64,000 nucleotides of DNA from Crocodylus rhombifer (GCA_038503035.1 JAVSML010000998.1:186001-250000), one strand, 5' to 3'; counted from the stretch's first letter, positions 1 to 13,920 are shown. A program made the numbers and translations. Notes: a model not told the origin generated them from the sequence alone.

Positions 1-660
1 ACCTTGGACAGGCCAGGATCTGGTTCCAAAATGGGGCTGTCTGGGCCACGCCAACAATCAGCTGATTTTTTTGAAACCCCACACCCTGCAGCAATGGCCA
101 GACTGTTGAACGTAGGGAATCAGAGACTCCCAGTTGGGCAGGAGCAAAGGGCTTCCCCTGCTGGGGACTTTAAACCCAGCTGGCAGCCTTTGATCCTCCA
201 TTCCTAAGCGGTACTGGGTGTAGGGAAGCACCCCAGCTGCCCATGTACCACACTGTGAAGCAGTGCCTGCAGCTGAGGAGTACAGATCCCAGTGCTTCAG
301 CTGCAGCTTCTACATGTGCCCTGGGAGCTTTAAAAAACTGGGCATGCAGGTGGGACTCCCACCTACTTGCTGGCTTTGTAAAGGTCTGGGGTAGTGAGCC
401 TGAGATCAAGGAGGAGCTCCCTGATGTCAGGCTCATAGCACTGCTCCCCCCATCCCATCTGCCTTTCATGGGGTTGCTATAAGCCTGACATCAAGGAGCA
501 CCTCCTCAATCTCAGGATGGAGGCATTGGATCCTGGGCTCAGTGCTTCCATTAGCCTGATCCTACTTATCAGTAAGGGATGGCTGTGTCCTAGGCCTTCG
601 GGCTGCCCCATATTGGTTCGCTGTGCTCAGCTGGGTGTCAGGATCTGTCATTCAATTTAA
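1..660. repeat. GC-rich foldback segment, unclassified
   Basis: This stretch is clearly richer in G+C than the AT-rich DNA that follows. It holds two adjacent imperfect hairpins. Arms 396-413 and 417-434 pair over 18 bases with two mismatches around a 3-base loop. Arms 482-498 and 502-518 pair over 17 bases with four mismatches. The outer arms of the two hairpins also pair with each other. This resembles the inside of a non-autonomous DNA element, but I found no terminal repeats or target duplication, and the window may start inside it. The open frames here look like chance. Confidence 0.4.
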
Positions 661-2256
661 GGTATGATTCAACAGAGTCACAAAAATATTACATATGTGG
701 AACAACTTTGTGGTTCATTTGCTATATTATCATGCTATAAATTGGCTTTAGAATTGTGCTGGGTTATTATTTATGGCATAATTATTATCTTAATCATGCC
801 TTAAATGTAAAATATGCCAGGGCCCTAAAGATTATGAATTATATGCTGATAAACTGATCTAAGAGCTTTCTTTTCCATAACCACATGCATTTATGATAAC
901 CAACATAAAAAGCTTTAGACCCATGTGCCTGCACTTATTGATATGATGACTTTCTATTCCTTTAAACATCAACCCTGAATCTGGTACATTTACTAGTCAG
1001 CTGTATGAACTGATATTTGATAATGGATATCAGATCCAAATAATAACTGATTCTTACATTTTATTGGCTCTTGCAAAATTGTTGACAATGCAACAATCAT
1101 AATTTTTTTTCCCTGCCATATTTCTGGCAGTCAGGGAAGCTATAGGAATCCTGCCTATTGTGGGGAATTGCCTGCTGTTTCACCTTTTTTTTCTTAAAAC
1201 CACATTTTCTGCTGGAGAGTCTTCTGTTAACAATTCCAAATCCAATGGCAAAATAATGATTCCTCTTGTGATGCACAATTAATGTGATCATTTTACTGAA
1301 CCTTCCTCTGACTTAATTTATGGTTTCCTAATAAATCAAATTATCATTATCTTCCCTTAAGAGTCATTCCACACTTGTTAACCAATTTTGTCATCCTTTA
1401 GATGCTTGTATGAAAAACAAAATAAAACCAAGCATATTCTGTGACTGACTACCATTTATCTCAGCAACATGTAGCGTATGTAAGCTGCCTGCTCTGATTT
1501 TTCAGTCTGATGAAGTTAGATGGTTTCAAATTTTCTGTAAATCCTCTTTTGCTGTAACTTGGGTCCCATCTTTTGTTTGTATCGTAATGGTATGTTTGCT
1601 TACAGCAGAGCTATTCTGTACTATGCACTTCCAACCCGAACGTAATATCCTCGCTGCCATCCGTGAGAGAAAAAAGAATGGGGAACCCATTAGGCCAGAA
1701 ATTTTCCCTTGTGAAAATGAGATACAGCAGAACCCTTCAGATACTGCTCAACAACTTATTTGGGGGGAGCAGGGTAAAAGAGTGGGCTTGTCAGAGCCTC
1801 CACCTAGATTTTGTCATCCCTTGTGCTTACATAATTATAAGACACTGTGACTTTGTAGTCCCTGTATAGGAGAGACTGAGGTGTATGTTCACTGCAAGAT
1901 CAATAGAGATGGTAGAGAATTCTTTAAGCCTTGAGCCCTTCTGTCATTATTTGGTTCCAGATAGCACTGTGGGTGAGATGCATCCTGTAATCCTTGCTTG
2001 CCGTGCTGCAGCATCAGGCAGGCTGTCTGAAAAATTCTGTACTCTTAAGAAGTCTGTTTGCTTCTCATTGTTCAATTTAGTGTCAGTTTACTGACCTAAA
2101 CTGTTCATTCATACTGTTCATTCATTCATACTGTTTTCCATCTCCTTTGGATTCTTCTCAGACCTGGTGTAAAGCATAATATAAAAATTATGTTAGATCA
2201 GCAATTCTGAGACAACCTTACAGACTGAGCTCTGTTAATAGGACATTAATCTAAAC
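661..2256. other. AT-rich intergenic DNA, no feature seen
   Basis: No repeat family, exon-like segment or RNA gene was recognised. The open frames at 1587-1850 and 1885-2094 have no recognisable domain and no splice context. A short imperfect tandem of a CATACTGTTCATT-like unit lies near 2099-2141. Confidence 0.5.
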
Positions 2257-2500
2257 TAGTGATCCTCAGCCAGAGGTGCTGTGAGATCTTTTAAAGGGTG
2301 CTGCTAAGTAGGACGGGATAAGCAGGTTTAAGGAGGTAAGTACAGGCTCGGAGTCATTCCTGTTTGGCTGCTGCCCTGCCCCTCTACAAGAAGGTAGGCA
2401 CTGTAAAAAAATGGAGTGTTCCTCATTTCAAAAAAGTTATAGAAAGGTGCCTCAAGTCAAACATGAGGTGTCTTGATTCTAAAAATGTTGAGAAACACTT
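2257..2500. mobile_element. hAT-like MITE (244 bp)
   Basis: The element begins TAGTGATCCTCAGCC and ends GTTGAGAAACACTT. These are diverged inverted copies of the CAGTGGTTCTCAAC terminus common to many vertebrate hAT elements. The flanking octamers ATCTAAAC (2249-2256) and ATCTGGAC (2501-2508) agree at six of eight positions, as expected for an old 8-bp hAT target duplication. It is too short to encode a transposase. The ends match the larger element at 56429-57451, so the two are probably one family. Confidence 0.7.
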
Positions 2501-3189
2501 ATCTGGACACTGACAAAATGCCATTTTTCAGAATGGCCTGAGTGATTTAGAAGAACAAGTTTCATTCAGCTTTTAATAGAATTTGTGTTCCTATTTCACT
2601 TACATGCTCTTGAAAATCTTGCCTTGTTTGGAGTTGAGAGAATAAATCAGAAATGTAAAACTGACATTTATCAAGTAAACCATGGCTCCAGTAGAATCTC
2701 CAGCCTCTCTAACCCCTTAGTCACTCCTGCACTTCAAAAAGTGTAGGGCCACATTTTGCATATATTTCTCATGAGCAGAAACTACCTACAGCATCACCTC
2801 CTTATTTCTGATTTTGGATCTAAATGTGTGTGACAGCCTGAAACCTATTAGAAAGAAAAGGGCAGTTCCTATTATACCTATTCAGTAGCTGAATGAGATT
2901 CTGTTACACTGAGCTCAAGTCCCTTAAAAGCTGCTAATGTCTTCTTTTCTAACAAGCCATTTTTTTTCATTAGTCCAGTTCACAGATTGCAGTGAGGAGG
3001 AGGATAATACACCTATCTTTTGCAATGTTTTTTTTTCAGGGACTTGGGGCAGAATAGGATCACACTTACCTGCCTCAGTTCATTTTGGTGTCTAACAGGT
3101 GGAATAGGATCTGGCCCATACTGTTTATTATTGAATTGGAGGTTGAAGGACAATAATTTGAACTTTATTTAAACAAACAAAGATATGGC
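2501..3189. other. Unique-looking DNA, no feature seen
   Basis: AT-rich sequence with short homopolymers. Nothing recognisable on either strand. Confidence 0.5.
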
Positions 3190-4690
3190 AGGACACTGGT
3201 GCCTGCTACTTTAAGGGCTAGGCCAGACAGAAAGTTGGCAGGTGCCTGATGAGGGTGGCCATTTTAATGCCCAGCTCTCTGTGTGGTGGAAAGCAGTTTG
3301 AGACCAGCCAGCAGGACAACATCTCCCTGCTGAGCTCCTTAGGCCAGGAACAACTTGGACTGGGGTATGGGGATAGAGGAGGCCCCAGGTCCTGGGTATG
3401 ACCTAAAACTGCACCCTGCCGGGGTAGGGAGGCCTGGTGGGACTGCTGGTGGTGCAGCAGCCCCAGAAAATACCAGGACCATCCACCTTCCTGGTAAAAG
3501 GCAAGTAGGGGATGCCTGATAACCTCCAGTCTCCACACTATCCTGGATGAGGAAAGCCCAGACCTGGGAGATCTTTGAGAGTCCTGAGGGTCATGTGATC
3601 CAGTGGAGTTGTGAGGGAAAGAAGGCAAGCTGCTCAGACCTGACTGGATGGACCCTCGAACTGGTCTCTGCTGGGGCCAGGATCCAAGCGGGGTCAAAAG
3701 GGCCAGGGACCCACCACAAGGGATGCCCAGAGGAAGAGGCTCGAGATTCTGACTGGCCTGAGATGGGGCCAGGGCCTAAGGGGGAGCCAAAGGTCCCAGA
3801 GAGGGAGAAGGGTTACAGGTGAACTTAACTGCCTGGCATGCCATCTGCGAGGCATGGGCCCCAGTGTAAGGGAAGGTTCAGAACTAAGGATATCACCCCT
3901 AGCCATCAGGGTCTTAAATGGGCAGCTTCCCACCCAGGTAACATCATAATAATTTATCATCAAGATGTGGCAGGTGAGAGTGGCAGTTTGTTAACCCAGA
4001 AACAGGTGGGCGGGCCAATATCCAACCGGCCCCAGGAAAGCCCCCTGTTACAAAAGGTTTATGTAAAACATCCATAGCAAGACTGAACTATGTTAACAAA
4101 ACAACTTAATGTGACTGAAGTTCATTAGAAAATAATGAAAATGGGGCATTCAGTTTCTCCTGGGAGAGAGAACCCTGAGTCGGCACATGTTCAGGATTTT
4201 TCTGCCAGAGTAACAATGGCCGCGCTGAGAACAATGAGGCTTAAATCGCTCCCAGGACAGTTTCTCCTGGGTTAGCAAATGTACAGATATTCTCTTCTAA
4301 GAGAAACACAGCACAGTCTTCTATCAGCGTAGGGTGCCCCCCCCCACCCACAACCTTCCCAGGCGGATTTATGTAGCTCACTGGACTCTGCTGCTCCAGC
4401 CAATCAGAGAGCAAAATACCCTCTCCTCACAATCCTTATGTTGTGCTTCAGTGAGACACAGTCTGAGCATAAGTAGTCTGGGTCAGCCAGTCAGGGCTAC
4501 CAGTTGTCTCCAGGGAAACCAAACGAAACAGAGTAAAAGGGGAGCCTATTTCCATTCCTGCAGAGAATGCTGATATGTGTGCACATGGATATGTAGCTTA
4601 AAATGCTGTTGCTATCTGCTCTTTTGTGCATCAGCTTTTGAATGTCTGTTCAGCCATGTCTGGGTAAGTTATTCTACTAGTAAACAAACC
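3190..4690. repeat. GC-richer unclassified repeat-like block
   Basis: From about 3190 to 4080 the sequence is GC-rich with many stop codons in all frames, bounded by AT-rich DNA on the left. From 4140 to 4690 a pyrimidine/purine motif around TTTCTCCTGGG recurs (near 4155 and 4260), with the related CTGGGAAAATTCTCCCAG near 4690. It looks like the remains of one or two dispersed elements, possibly LTR-derived, but neither ends nor duplications could be defined. The 159-codon minus-strand open frame at 3218-3697 matches no domain I know and is probably chance in GC-rich DNA. Confidence 0.3.
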
Positions 4691-5599
4691 TGGGAAAATT
4701 CTCCCAGATCATTTGAACACACTGAGAACATTTGATCTCATTTATCCTAGGTAAAATCCACTAGCATGTCTATCCATTGTATTTAACATAAATTTAAAAA
4801 AAAAAATCCTTCTTACTGATTAAAAACAAAGGACTTTAAACTTAGCTTCAATGCTATTTAAGGACTGTTCAAAGGCAGGCAAGATACTTTTATATAATCT
4901 AAAGCATAAGTATTTTATTTGCGTGCTTGTACATAATATACTGTTAGTGACAACCAAAATCTAATTTCTTCACTGGAGGGGCTTTACTGCCAGGGGCTCC
5001 CATAACTTTCTGGATTAGACCCAAAGACAAAAGACATATAGAAACAGAATGACTTTTTCTGCTACACTTGATATAAATGTAATTCATTTAAAATAAATTT
5101 CTAATAGAGTATTTATTGCAGTAGATAAAACTGTGCTCTGAAGAGAGGTGGATCAAAATTTCACTCCCAGAACCATAATGAAAAATCAGTCTTGTAACCA
5201 GGTTAAGTCAAAAAAGATGCTGCAATATACCATTTCATATAAGTGTTGCACCACCTTGGATCTTCTTGTCTTTCAAATGTGCAGATTTAAGTATACTCGT
5301 CTCTTCAGAATCAGTCTTTTCAATGGTTTATGCCTCTATTTTAGAAGAACAACTACTAAAGCTAAATGAATGATGAATCTCTAGTGGAATTAAACAGAAT
5401 GAATTATTTGACTACTACCTACTGCATTGATATTTGAGTACTACCATCTCTTAACTGTGATGCATTTTGACATATCAGGAATATGTTGAAAAAGCTTATT
5501 TCTGTGTCTTCTTGCAGTACTCATGTCTATCTTCATAGAATCAGACGAGTATTAAGTATACCACCTTGAGCATTTGCTGAGTCCTAATATTAATTATAA

Positions 5600-7100
5600 A
5601 AGTTATTCACTAACTGAATTGAGCACCAAGGATACTGAAAAGAATAAGCTCAAATAGATCAGAGGAGATTATAAGGAATAAATTGGAAGAGCTAAGAGAT
5701 TAAGAAAGTTATGACTGACTTGGTATTACAGAGTTGGGAGGATAACTCCCATAATTAAAAAGATGTTCATTGAGCAGAACTAAAGTAAGTTATGGGAAAT
5801 AGATACTACACTGTATATCAACAATGTAGACACTTACCTGGAGATGCAAAGGGATGCAAACCACAATAGTGCTACAATGGGGGTTTATTATAGGCCATTA
5901 AATAATGAAGAGAAGGTTAATGAAGCATTCTTCAACCAGATAACATGACTCTCAAAAAAAACTGCAAAGCATAAAACCGGTAGAATATAACTTGCTGTTG
6001 TGTTGTACCAAACTGACAATTAGCAAAATGAATATGAACAACAAAGGAAGAGGACTGCAGTTTATAAGTCCAGAATGTGTTGGATAACCTTTGACAAATC
6101 TGAATTAATTTAAGTTGGCATAGCCTGAAGAAATCTATTCCAAGGCACTAAAGAAACTAGATGAAATATTTTAGGTCCAAAGGCAATAGTATTTGCAAAC
6201 TCATGCATAATTGATAAGGTTGTAGAGGACTAGCATAACGGTTAACTTCAAAAAGGTGGAAAGGAAGACCTGGAGAACTGTAGACAAGTAAGCCTGACTT
6301 CAGCACCTGGGAATTACTAGAACAAATTACAGAGCAGTCAATTTGTAAATATTTAGAGCAGTTGGTGGCCTACAGGCTGCATACAGGTTCAGTTGCAGTC
6401 CCTGGGCTCCTACCCAGTCACTGCTCTCCCCATATCTCTGGCTATAATAGCAGCCAGAGTCTCCAGGCTCCTCTTCCTTCCTCCATCTGCCACTTCCTGC
6501 ACTTGCCAGAAGACAAGGCAATGTAGCATGTGGTGTGGGGAACTGTGCAGTGCAGTGCATGGTGCAGTAGTTGTGGCGGGTGGGGGAGAATTACCCTTGT
6601 CTACCTACATGTTGCTCAACCAACTTGATTCATGTGTTTGATGGGGTAACTGGTTTGGTGGATAAGGAGGGAGCAGTAAGCATAATACACTTTAGGAAGT
6701 ATAAACACAACTATTGACACAACTTCATATGCAGTTCTCAGCAGTAAGTTAAAGAAATGTGGCCTAATCAAATTACTGTTTGGTGAATACATCATACGTT
6801 GAATAACTGGAAGCAAAGGATAACTAGTAATGGATGAATGTTAGATGGGCAGGCGGTCACAAATGGAATTCTACAGTGGTCTGTTCTGGGTTCAGGGACC
6901 TTTTTTCTTAATAATTTAGATACAGGAATGAAGAGTACACTGATCAAATATACACACAACATTAAACTAGGAGTGGGATGTACACACTTTGGAAGATGGG
7001 TCTAAGTTTCAAAGGGATCTGAATAAATAGAAAAACTAAGCAATATGAAATGGTTTGCTGAATTGGCCTTAAAATGGTGAGAAAAGGAGAATTATGATTT
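5600..7100 (+). mobile_element. Degraded L3/CR1-type LINE fragment
   Basis: Patches read as a reverse-transcriptase ORF of CR1/L3 type with many frameshifts and stops. About 6240-6330 corresponds to the 'NFKK...' region before the RT palm. About 6840-7080 matches the later 'filthy' region (GNSTVVCSGFRDLFSNNLDT-like, followed by the thumb). The age looks much greater than that of the CR1 copies at 20.7 or 28.4 kb. Some 230 bp of GC-richer sequence (about 6365-6605) interrupts it and may be a separate insertion. Boundaries are approximate. Confidence 0.55.
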
Positions 7101-8040
7101 AGTTTTTTTCTGAAGAAAAAAAAACCTTATACATATAAAGAAGGGTAGAAGTTACAAATGTTTTTGTTTTGTTTTAGGGTTAAAGTAATGCACTGTAGGA
7201 TGTAAATATACATATTTATAAACATAAGTTATTAGTGGATACTGATATTGCTTGGGATTTTCTTTTAAAATATCTGCAGTAAGAGTCTGTTGCTCAAATA
7301 TAGTAAATATAAATAATGCAGTCTCCTGAAAGTACAATTCAGCCTGTTTCTCTTGACCCTTTCTAAAATACTGCTGTTCATGGTGCTGACTTATTATTTG
7401 AAACAAGTGACGTATAGTGGGGCAAAGTATGTTCAGTTCAGCTCATTAACTTTCCAGATCATTTACAGACTAACTTAAAAATGCAAGTGAAAGAAATTAT
7501 CAGAATTCTATTTAGTTGAAACAATCTAGTTTAGTCCTAGACACATTTCTTTAAACATATAATTTCTAAGATAGATATTTGGTAAAACAATGAGTAAAAT
7601 AACTTTGAAACTTGATAGATTCTGTCAACAAATTGAATTCCACAAATGTTTATTGCATTGGGATCTGGAGAAAGGAACTGCACATAAACACTAATATGGA
7701 ACTGTGTAAAAAGCTAGCTTTTAAAAAATGTCTTCTTGATGAAGATTTCCCTCTGGATTTCATATCATGTGTTGCTATGGACATGTGCAAAATACTAACC
7801 ACCAGTCATTAGCTATATACAACTGATTTAAAGTAAGAGGGGAGCATATCTCCATTTACACATGAATTAAATTGTGATAACTAACATCAGCAGCAGCAGG
7901 ACTCTTTGAAGAGAATCCTTGCATAATGCTAGGTCTCTAATTGTGGTCCATCTTTAGTATAAATCTTTTGCTGATGATCCACATATTTTGGATTTTATGT
8001 ATTCCCATTGATGCTTCAAGCAAGCAAGTTATATATGTAG
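7101..8040. other. AT-rich DNA, no feature seen
   Basis: No recognisable repeat family, exon or RNA gene. The small open frames at 7152-7406 and 7612-7812 have no supporting context. Confidence 0.45.
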
Positions 8041-9480
8041 CCTTTTTGCTGGGCACCAATGGGCAGCAAAAAGGGCCAGGTTCACATTTCAGGGTACCTT
8101 ATAAATTATACCAGTGACTCAAGGCCCCAACCCAGAAATCTGGGAACACCAAGTTTGCTGGGGCATCCCATATAAACAAAACCCCACTCCTCACAAGCAG
8201 TGAAAACACAAAACTCAAATTTATTACAAAAGATAAAAACAAAACAAAAGAAAACACTGAATATAATGTTAAAACACTATTAACTACAAAGCAAAGTCTA
8301 TAGGTGGCACCCTCGTGGAGGTGGCTTCAACCATGCCCAGGCAGTTTAGGACTGGGGGCTCCCCAACGGGTAGTTCTAGGGTCCTGCACCCCTATACCTG
8401 CCCTTCAGTAATGGACTGGACAGGGGGGCCCACACCGGAGAGTTCTGAGCTGCATCTTGGGTTCACTATGCCGTGGGGTGCTGCTTCAGAATGTGGGTCC
8501 TTCCGCATTGCAAGGGGCTGTGTTGCTCCTAGAGAAGTGGTAGAGCATTGATCTCCACTTTTGTATGATGGCTTTGAGGGGTTGACTGTGGCTTTCAGCA
8601 GCATACTGCACCCCAAAATTCCTAGTCCCAGTGCCAGCTCTGCTGGGCAGAAAACTGCAAAAGAACTCAAAGGAAAGATCAGGCCTATCTTGGCTTGTGT
8701 CTGAACTACAACTAGCACCCAATCATACCACTTGGTTGGGACATAAACTACAAAAGAGACAAAAGAAGGCCCAGACTTATCTCACTGGGCCTGAACTGGG
8801 TAGGAAAAAGCTGAACTGAGGCCTGGATAAACAAGTTGTGCCAGGTCTTGCCCTGGCTCAAACCATACCAGTTTTCACCCTGACCCAAATCTGCCATGCA
8901 GCTAAACTGAAATGCAATAGCTGTGAAACAGCTAAAAGGGCCCAGGCCTATGACTGCAGCCTAGACATCCCATCTCAACTATATCACTATGCTGAGACAC
9001 TGCAGTTACAAAACAGAGGAAACCAGGCCCCATGTGGCCAGTAACTGCCAGGACCCAGTCCGGGTCAGTCTGCTCTAGAGATTAATATCCCCATGGTATT
9101 ATCCCACCCAAGGGATGGGATAATAGCCCTGTGTAGCCAAAAATTGCCAGCAAAACTCCATTCCTGATCAGTTTCCTCCAGGGATCAACACCCCCACTCA
9201 AGAAAAAAATGGGGAAAGAGGGAGAAAATAGAAGTCTCAGACTCCTTGACAGACTTTCTTTCCCTGTACCTGAGGCTCTGCCAAACATAGCTTTTGCTTG
9301 CCTCTCCAGTGAAGAGGGGGTTGAGACACCCCCCCACCGCCACACACAGACACATGGGGAGAAGTATTTCTGGCTCCCAATTCAGTTGTGCAGCTCTCAA
9401 CAGCCCCGGAGAAAAAGAAAACAACCTTAGTTGATTTGTTCTAATATACCTGGTCTTCACCAAAGTAGGGAGTGCCATGC
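8041..9480. repeat. Unclassified insertion with terminal hairpin, possibly LTR-derived
   Basis: The left edge is an 11-bp perfect hairpin: CCTTTTTGCTG at 8041-8051, its reverse complement at 8064-8074, and a 12-base loop. To the right the base composition changes for about 1.4 kb. On the minus strand an AATAAA lies near 8218-8228, as would fit a minus-strand LTR or internal retroviral sequence. I searched by eye for TG...CA ends with a short target duplication and found none. Open frames inside (for example 8392-8718 minus and 9082-9345 minus) match nothing known. Confidence 0.3.
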
Positions 9481-12400
9481 CCCAGCCTCTATCTTACTAA
9501 GTGTGCCTGGAAAATCTTCTGCTTCCTCTGGCTAATGAGACCAGAAGGTTTTACATATTTTGCCCAGATACAGGCTGACGCTTGCCATGTGCTGAGTACA
9601 TGGACAGAACAGCAGGAGCCATCTTGTCCACATAAAAGTGGACACACCGAGAAAAAAAACACAATACACAACCACAAAAGCACATACTTTACCATACACA
9701 ACCCAAGCATGTGTGTGGGTGTTACAAGTAGAAACGGCTATAAATGAGTAAGAATTAACTTAGCTATCTCCATTATGAGCTGCTGCTAAAGAAGCAGGCA
9801 AGATTAGGCTTGCCCAGAGAGACTAGGACTGTCACGGCGGTTAAAGTTACTTGTTATGGGAGGAAGTGGAGGTGGCAGAGTGATATAGAAACTGCAGTTG
9901 ATACAGTAGGTGAGGGGAAGGATCAGCTAGAAAAAAAGCACTCAGGGAGTATGGGGAAAAATCCAAGGAAGGGAGGTCAAATATGAAATTAAAAGTAAGG
10001 AGTGATCCTTCTTACTGTAATACACACAAAAGCACTCAAAAATACATTTAAAAAAAGCCCATCAAGAATTTCAGCTATATCCAACTACTGCCTTTCCATT
10101 TAAGCAAGCACCCCCACAGTATTCAGGCCAGTCTAAATTTTTCAGTAGATTGTTTTGTCACCAAAACATGAACTTTATAGAAAACAAAAGTATTTTATAA
10201 AAAAAAAAAAAATAAAAAAATCCTATTTTAAGAATTAATTTTTTTAGAAAAAAACAGTACATTTTTGGGGAAAAACAAACTTCTTTCATTCTGAAATTAT
10301 GGAGAAAATATCTACCTTGTCCCAACTAGAAATGTGATGGGGGGAAATAAAAGCACCCTCTTCTAGCATTTGAAAAACAATAAGAAAATGGAGATTTTCC
10401 CAGGTGTCAATTTTTGTTTTAATTCTCCTATGTGTAATCCATTATTTCTTACAGTTTTTTTTTTCCTGTGAAACGGTTAGAGGAAACACATATTTTCTTT
10501 TTCTTTTCTTTTTTCATTAGTTCTATGAAAAAGAATGTGATCCTATTTTTATCTCAAGAAAAAATAAAGCATCTTATGGTAGAATTGATGGAACAAAAGA
10601 TGGTGGATCAATAGGTGGCACTGTGCTCTCGAAGTCCCTGCAGAAAAAAAATGTTAGCATAGTGTTACAGTAACCTGCCTATCTGTCTTTCTAACAAAGT
10701 TTGTATGCAATCACTCACCACTCTCAAACATGTACAAAAGGAAATTAATAAAAAAAGCTAAGGCAACATTTAATTGCTTACTCCGAGTTGAGTAACTCCA
10801 ACATTCAAGTAACATTCTTTCTCTACCTTATAGCATAAAAAAATCTAGTGATCAGTCAATACTAAAATACTTAGATGTGTCATATTTCAGCCAAAATAAA
10901 ACTTTTTTGTTTTAAAGATAGCCAAAAAATGTTCACATAATATATTACATTGAATACTGCACACAAAAAATTCATCCAGTGTAATGAAGAAAATCTCTTC
11001 ATTATGTGTTATCTCACCTTTATGAATTTATCTGTGGTTGTTTTTCTGATAAATGACTGATGTTTATACTTTTTGATGATCTTGAAGGGAAAAAATCCAC
11101 TTGGTAGATGGAATGTGATTTGCTGAAAAACTGTAGAACAACAGATGTCAGTACAGATTTAATTTATTTCCCAATATGTTTTTAAGTGAATGAACTTGAA
11201 TCTGTTAATACTTAGGGTATGCCAGAGAATTGGTTATATTTACACACTTTATATATCTGGTTTTTTAATTCTAAAATTGCAGTTGAATATGCAAGACTTA
11301 TCTGCTACCTTGGCAGCTATCCAAAACATCATGTCTGTAGTGAGCTTGTCACTTAACAGGTTAGTAATATCATTTCTATTTTATTTCATCGTGATGTCAT
11401 AAATCAGCTCATCTTCCCCAGTGAAACACTTAATAGACTACAGTAGAGTTCAATGGTCAGCTGAATCTTCCTACTTAACAAAATAGTATTTAGACAAATG
11501 GATACAAGCGTATTTCTCCTGCTAGAAGATGATTCCAACCTGCTAAAGCAATCTTGTATTGCTATTGACACAGGCACATTACCTTTCTGTTCAAGATAAA
11601 GAAATATCTGCTGATGCAGAACATATAAGCATCATGAAAATAAAGGGAAAAATGAGAGCTTCTGTTAAAATGACCTGTAGAAATTATAGAGGAAAAATAA
11701 CTGCTAAAGTGAAATATTTTTAGACAGTGTGCATATTTTTAATGGAATAGATTTAAACCTACTTATTTTAATGACAAGGTCAGAGGTTCTTTACTTTTAT
11801 ATTACAGAATCAATACAATAATTGAAGAATGAACTAGATTCTACTTTTCCTCCTGCAGTATTCAAATTGTCAGATAAGTGCTGACTAGTTCTGGCTACAG
11901 AAATTTTATTAATGGTTGTAGCCGAATAGAAAGAGCAGCTTGATTTTCAGATTCCAGATGGAGTCTGAAGATTTGATGTGTATTTAAAAAAGAAGAAAAG
12001 AAAAAAGAACTTCTCATTTGTGAAATAAGAATATTTGATCTAGAATGTCTTGAGAAATTAGAACAGATCCCATACAGTGCCCCTTATGCATCTGATTTTA
12101 ATGGGATTGTTTGTGTGAGGAAGGTGATCATCAGGTTTTGAATTGCTGTTATTCGTATGCAATCACTTTTCTGACTATAAGTGCAATTTAGAAGCCAAAC
12201 TTTCAAAAACACACTTCTAATTTGCACCTGAATAAGCTGCAGTTGGAGATATAATGGAGCTGTGCCAATTAGACCATGGAGGGTCTGGCCATAAAGTGAT
12301 TAATTTGCATAGAGACTCAAAATGAGCTATTTTGTCTGAACAACTTTATACTACATATCTCATGCACAACTATCTTTCCACTCTTACAGCACAAAGTTTG

Positions 12401-13045
12401 AAAACGCAGTGTATGGTCCTCTTTTTAAAATCCAGCCTTGTATGTCTTCAGAGAGCAACTCTACAGGTACCTTGAAGTATTCTTTTTAATATAACTACAG
12501 AATGCTAGACACTACTCAATTTACCCTACTGTGACCCTGCAGCCTTTACTGAAGTGCCATGCAGAAAAATTTAGCGTGCCATGTGCAAAATAGGCCATGT
12601 ACAGCAGCTGCTGTTGTAATAGAGGGTCATGTGAAACCCAGTGTGCTGTGCACAGCCTTGGTCAAGGGTCCTTTGCTTCAGTATGAGAGAGTTGCTGGGT
12701 GGTGTTTGTGTTGGAGAGTTTGCACACACCTGAAAGAGAGAGCCTATGAGTGTGTCTCTGTGAGGTGGTGTGCGAGGGAGTGCCCGATAGGTCATCGCCT
12801 GCGAGGTGCTTGAGTGAGAGAGGAAGTTCCAAGTAACAAGGAGAAGGCCTGCATATTCCATTTACTGGTGGTTAATTGGTCGGTGCTGAAGTCCCACTTC
12901 CTTCAGTCGGACGCTGCTGAGCTGATCCTAGAACTTACTTGTTTTCTCCTAATAGCGTTGGCTTGTAGCACCAAAGGTAACTATCACTCCTCTTTCCTCT
13001 ACACTCTTACATGTTTGTATGTCTTATATGCACCCTTTGCAGGGT
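9481..13045. other. Mostly unique AT-rich DNA
   Basis: Long A-rich runs (about 10200-10225) and T-rich tracts occur, with no confident repeat family or exon. The GC-richer part at 12540-12960 contains unrelated short open frames on both strands. I see nothing else here. Confidence 0.4.
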
Positions 13046-13049
13046 GCTT

Positions 13050-13112
13050 TTTACCCCCTTGTCCAAGTCACTGATGAAGATGTTAAACAGTTGCCTGCTG
13101 GAACCCTCAGCC
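13050..13112 (-). mobile_element. Short CR1/L3 fragment
   Basis: The plus strand reads TTGTCCAAGTCACTGATGAA and then GATGTTAAACAG. This is the antisense of the conserved CR1/L3 reverse-transcriptase stretch that also appears at about 50130-50165. Continuation on either side is too diverged to follow. Confidence 0.45.
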
Positions 13113-13920
13113 ACTCCTCTCTCTGCAGCTCGCAGGAATCAACCCCCTGCTGCCCCTCTCCAGGGCTGAAAATACCTCCCAGTAGCTTCCCTCCTTCAAT
13201 CCAGAGTGAGATGCTGCTCCAGGCATTGAGATGATAGATGCTGGAAGCTTGGATTACGCTCATTAGACGTCACTCACCAGCCTTCTTAACTGGCTGGTGG
13301 GTCATATTTGCTTAAAACATTATTGTCCCCAATTATCTGTTGTTTCCACTCAAAACTATTTTATTTGATTTTAAGAGTTCACCTACATTTTAAAACTCTA
13401 GCTCCTTTTTTGAATTTGTAATACCACACTCTGGGTATGATAATAGGTAGATACAAATTAAGGAGTTTTAGGACATTTACAAGTCTGTTTGTCATCATCA
13501 TTGTTTCTGTTGGCTTCAATAAATTCACAGTCAGACCCTATAAACATAGCACCTCTGTGCTCATGTTACTTGCTGATGCAAATAGAAACACAAAAAAAAA
13601 ACCAGATGAAAATCTTCTTGAAAACACAGGAGTACCTTTCTCTCGCACCCCATCATTCCCAGCCCATAAATACCAGGAAGGTTTATTTTCCAAACTCTCC
13701 AAATGTTTTCAAAAGCAAAACATACACCAAAAGGATGAAAACAAAGTCTTACACATATGGTACTAAAAAGAATAAGACACTGGTTGCTAAGAACTGGCAC
13801 CCATAAAAATTTACACTTTCTTATTTACTAGGCTATCTACAAAACCAAATTAGGCAGCAGTGAAATAGTACAGCAAATAACAGGTAAGAATAAATCTGAT
13901 GGAAAACAAAAGTGAAACAA

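Noticed and set aside
8041..9480. A complete solo LTR
   Set aside because: No TG...CA boundary with matching short flanking duplications could be found by eye at either edge.
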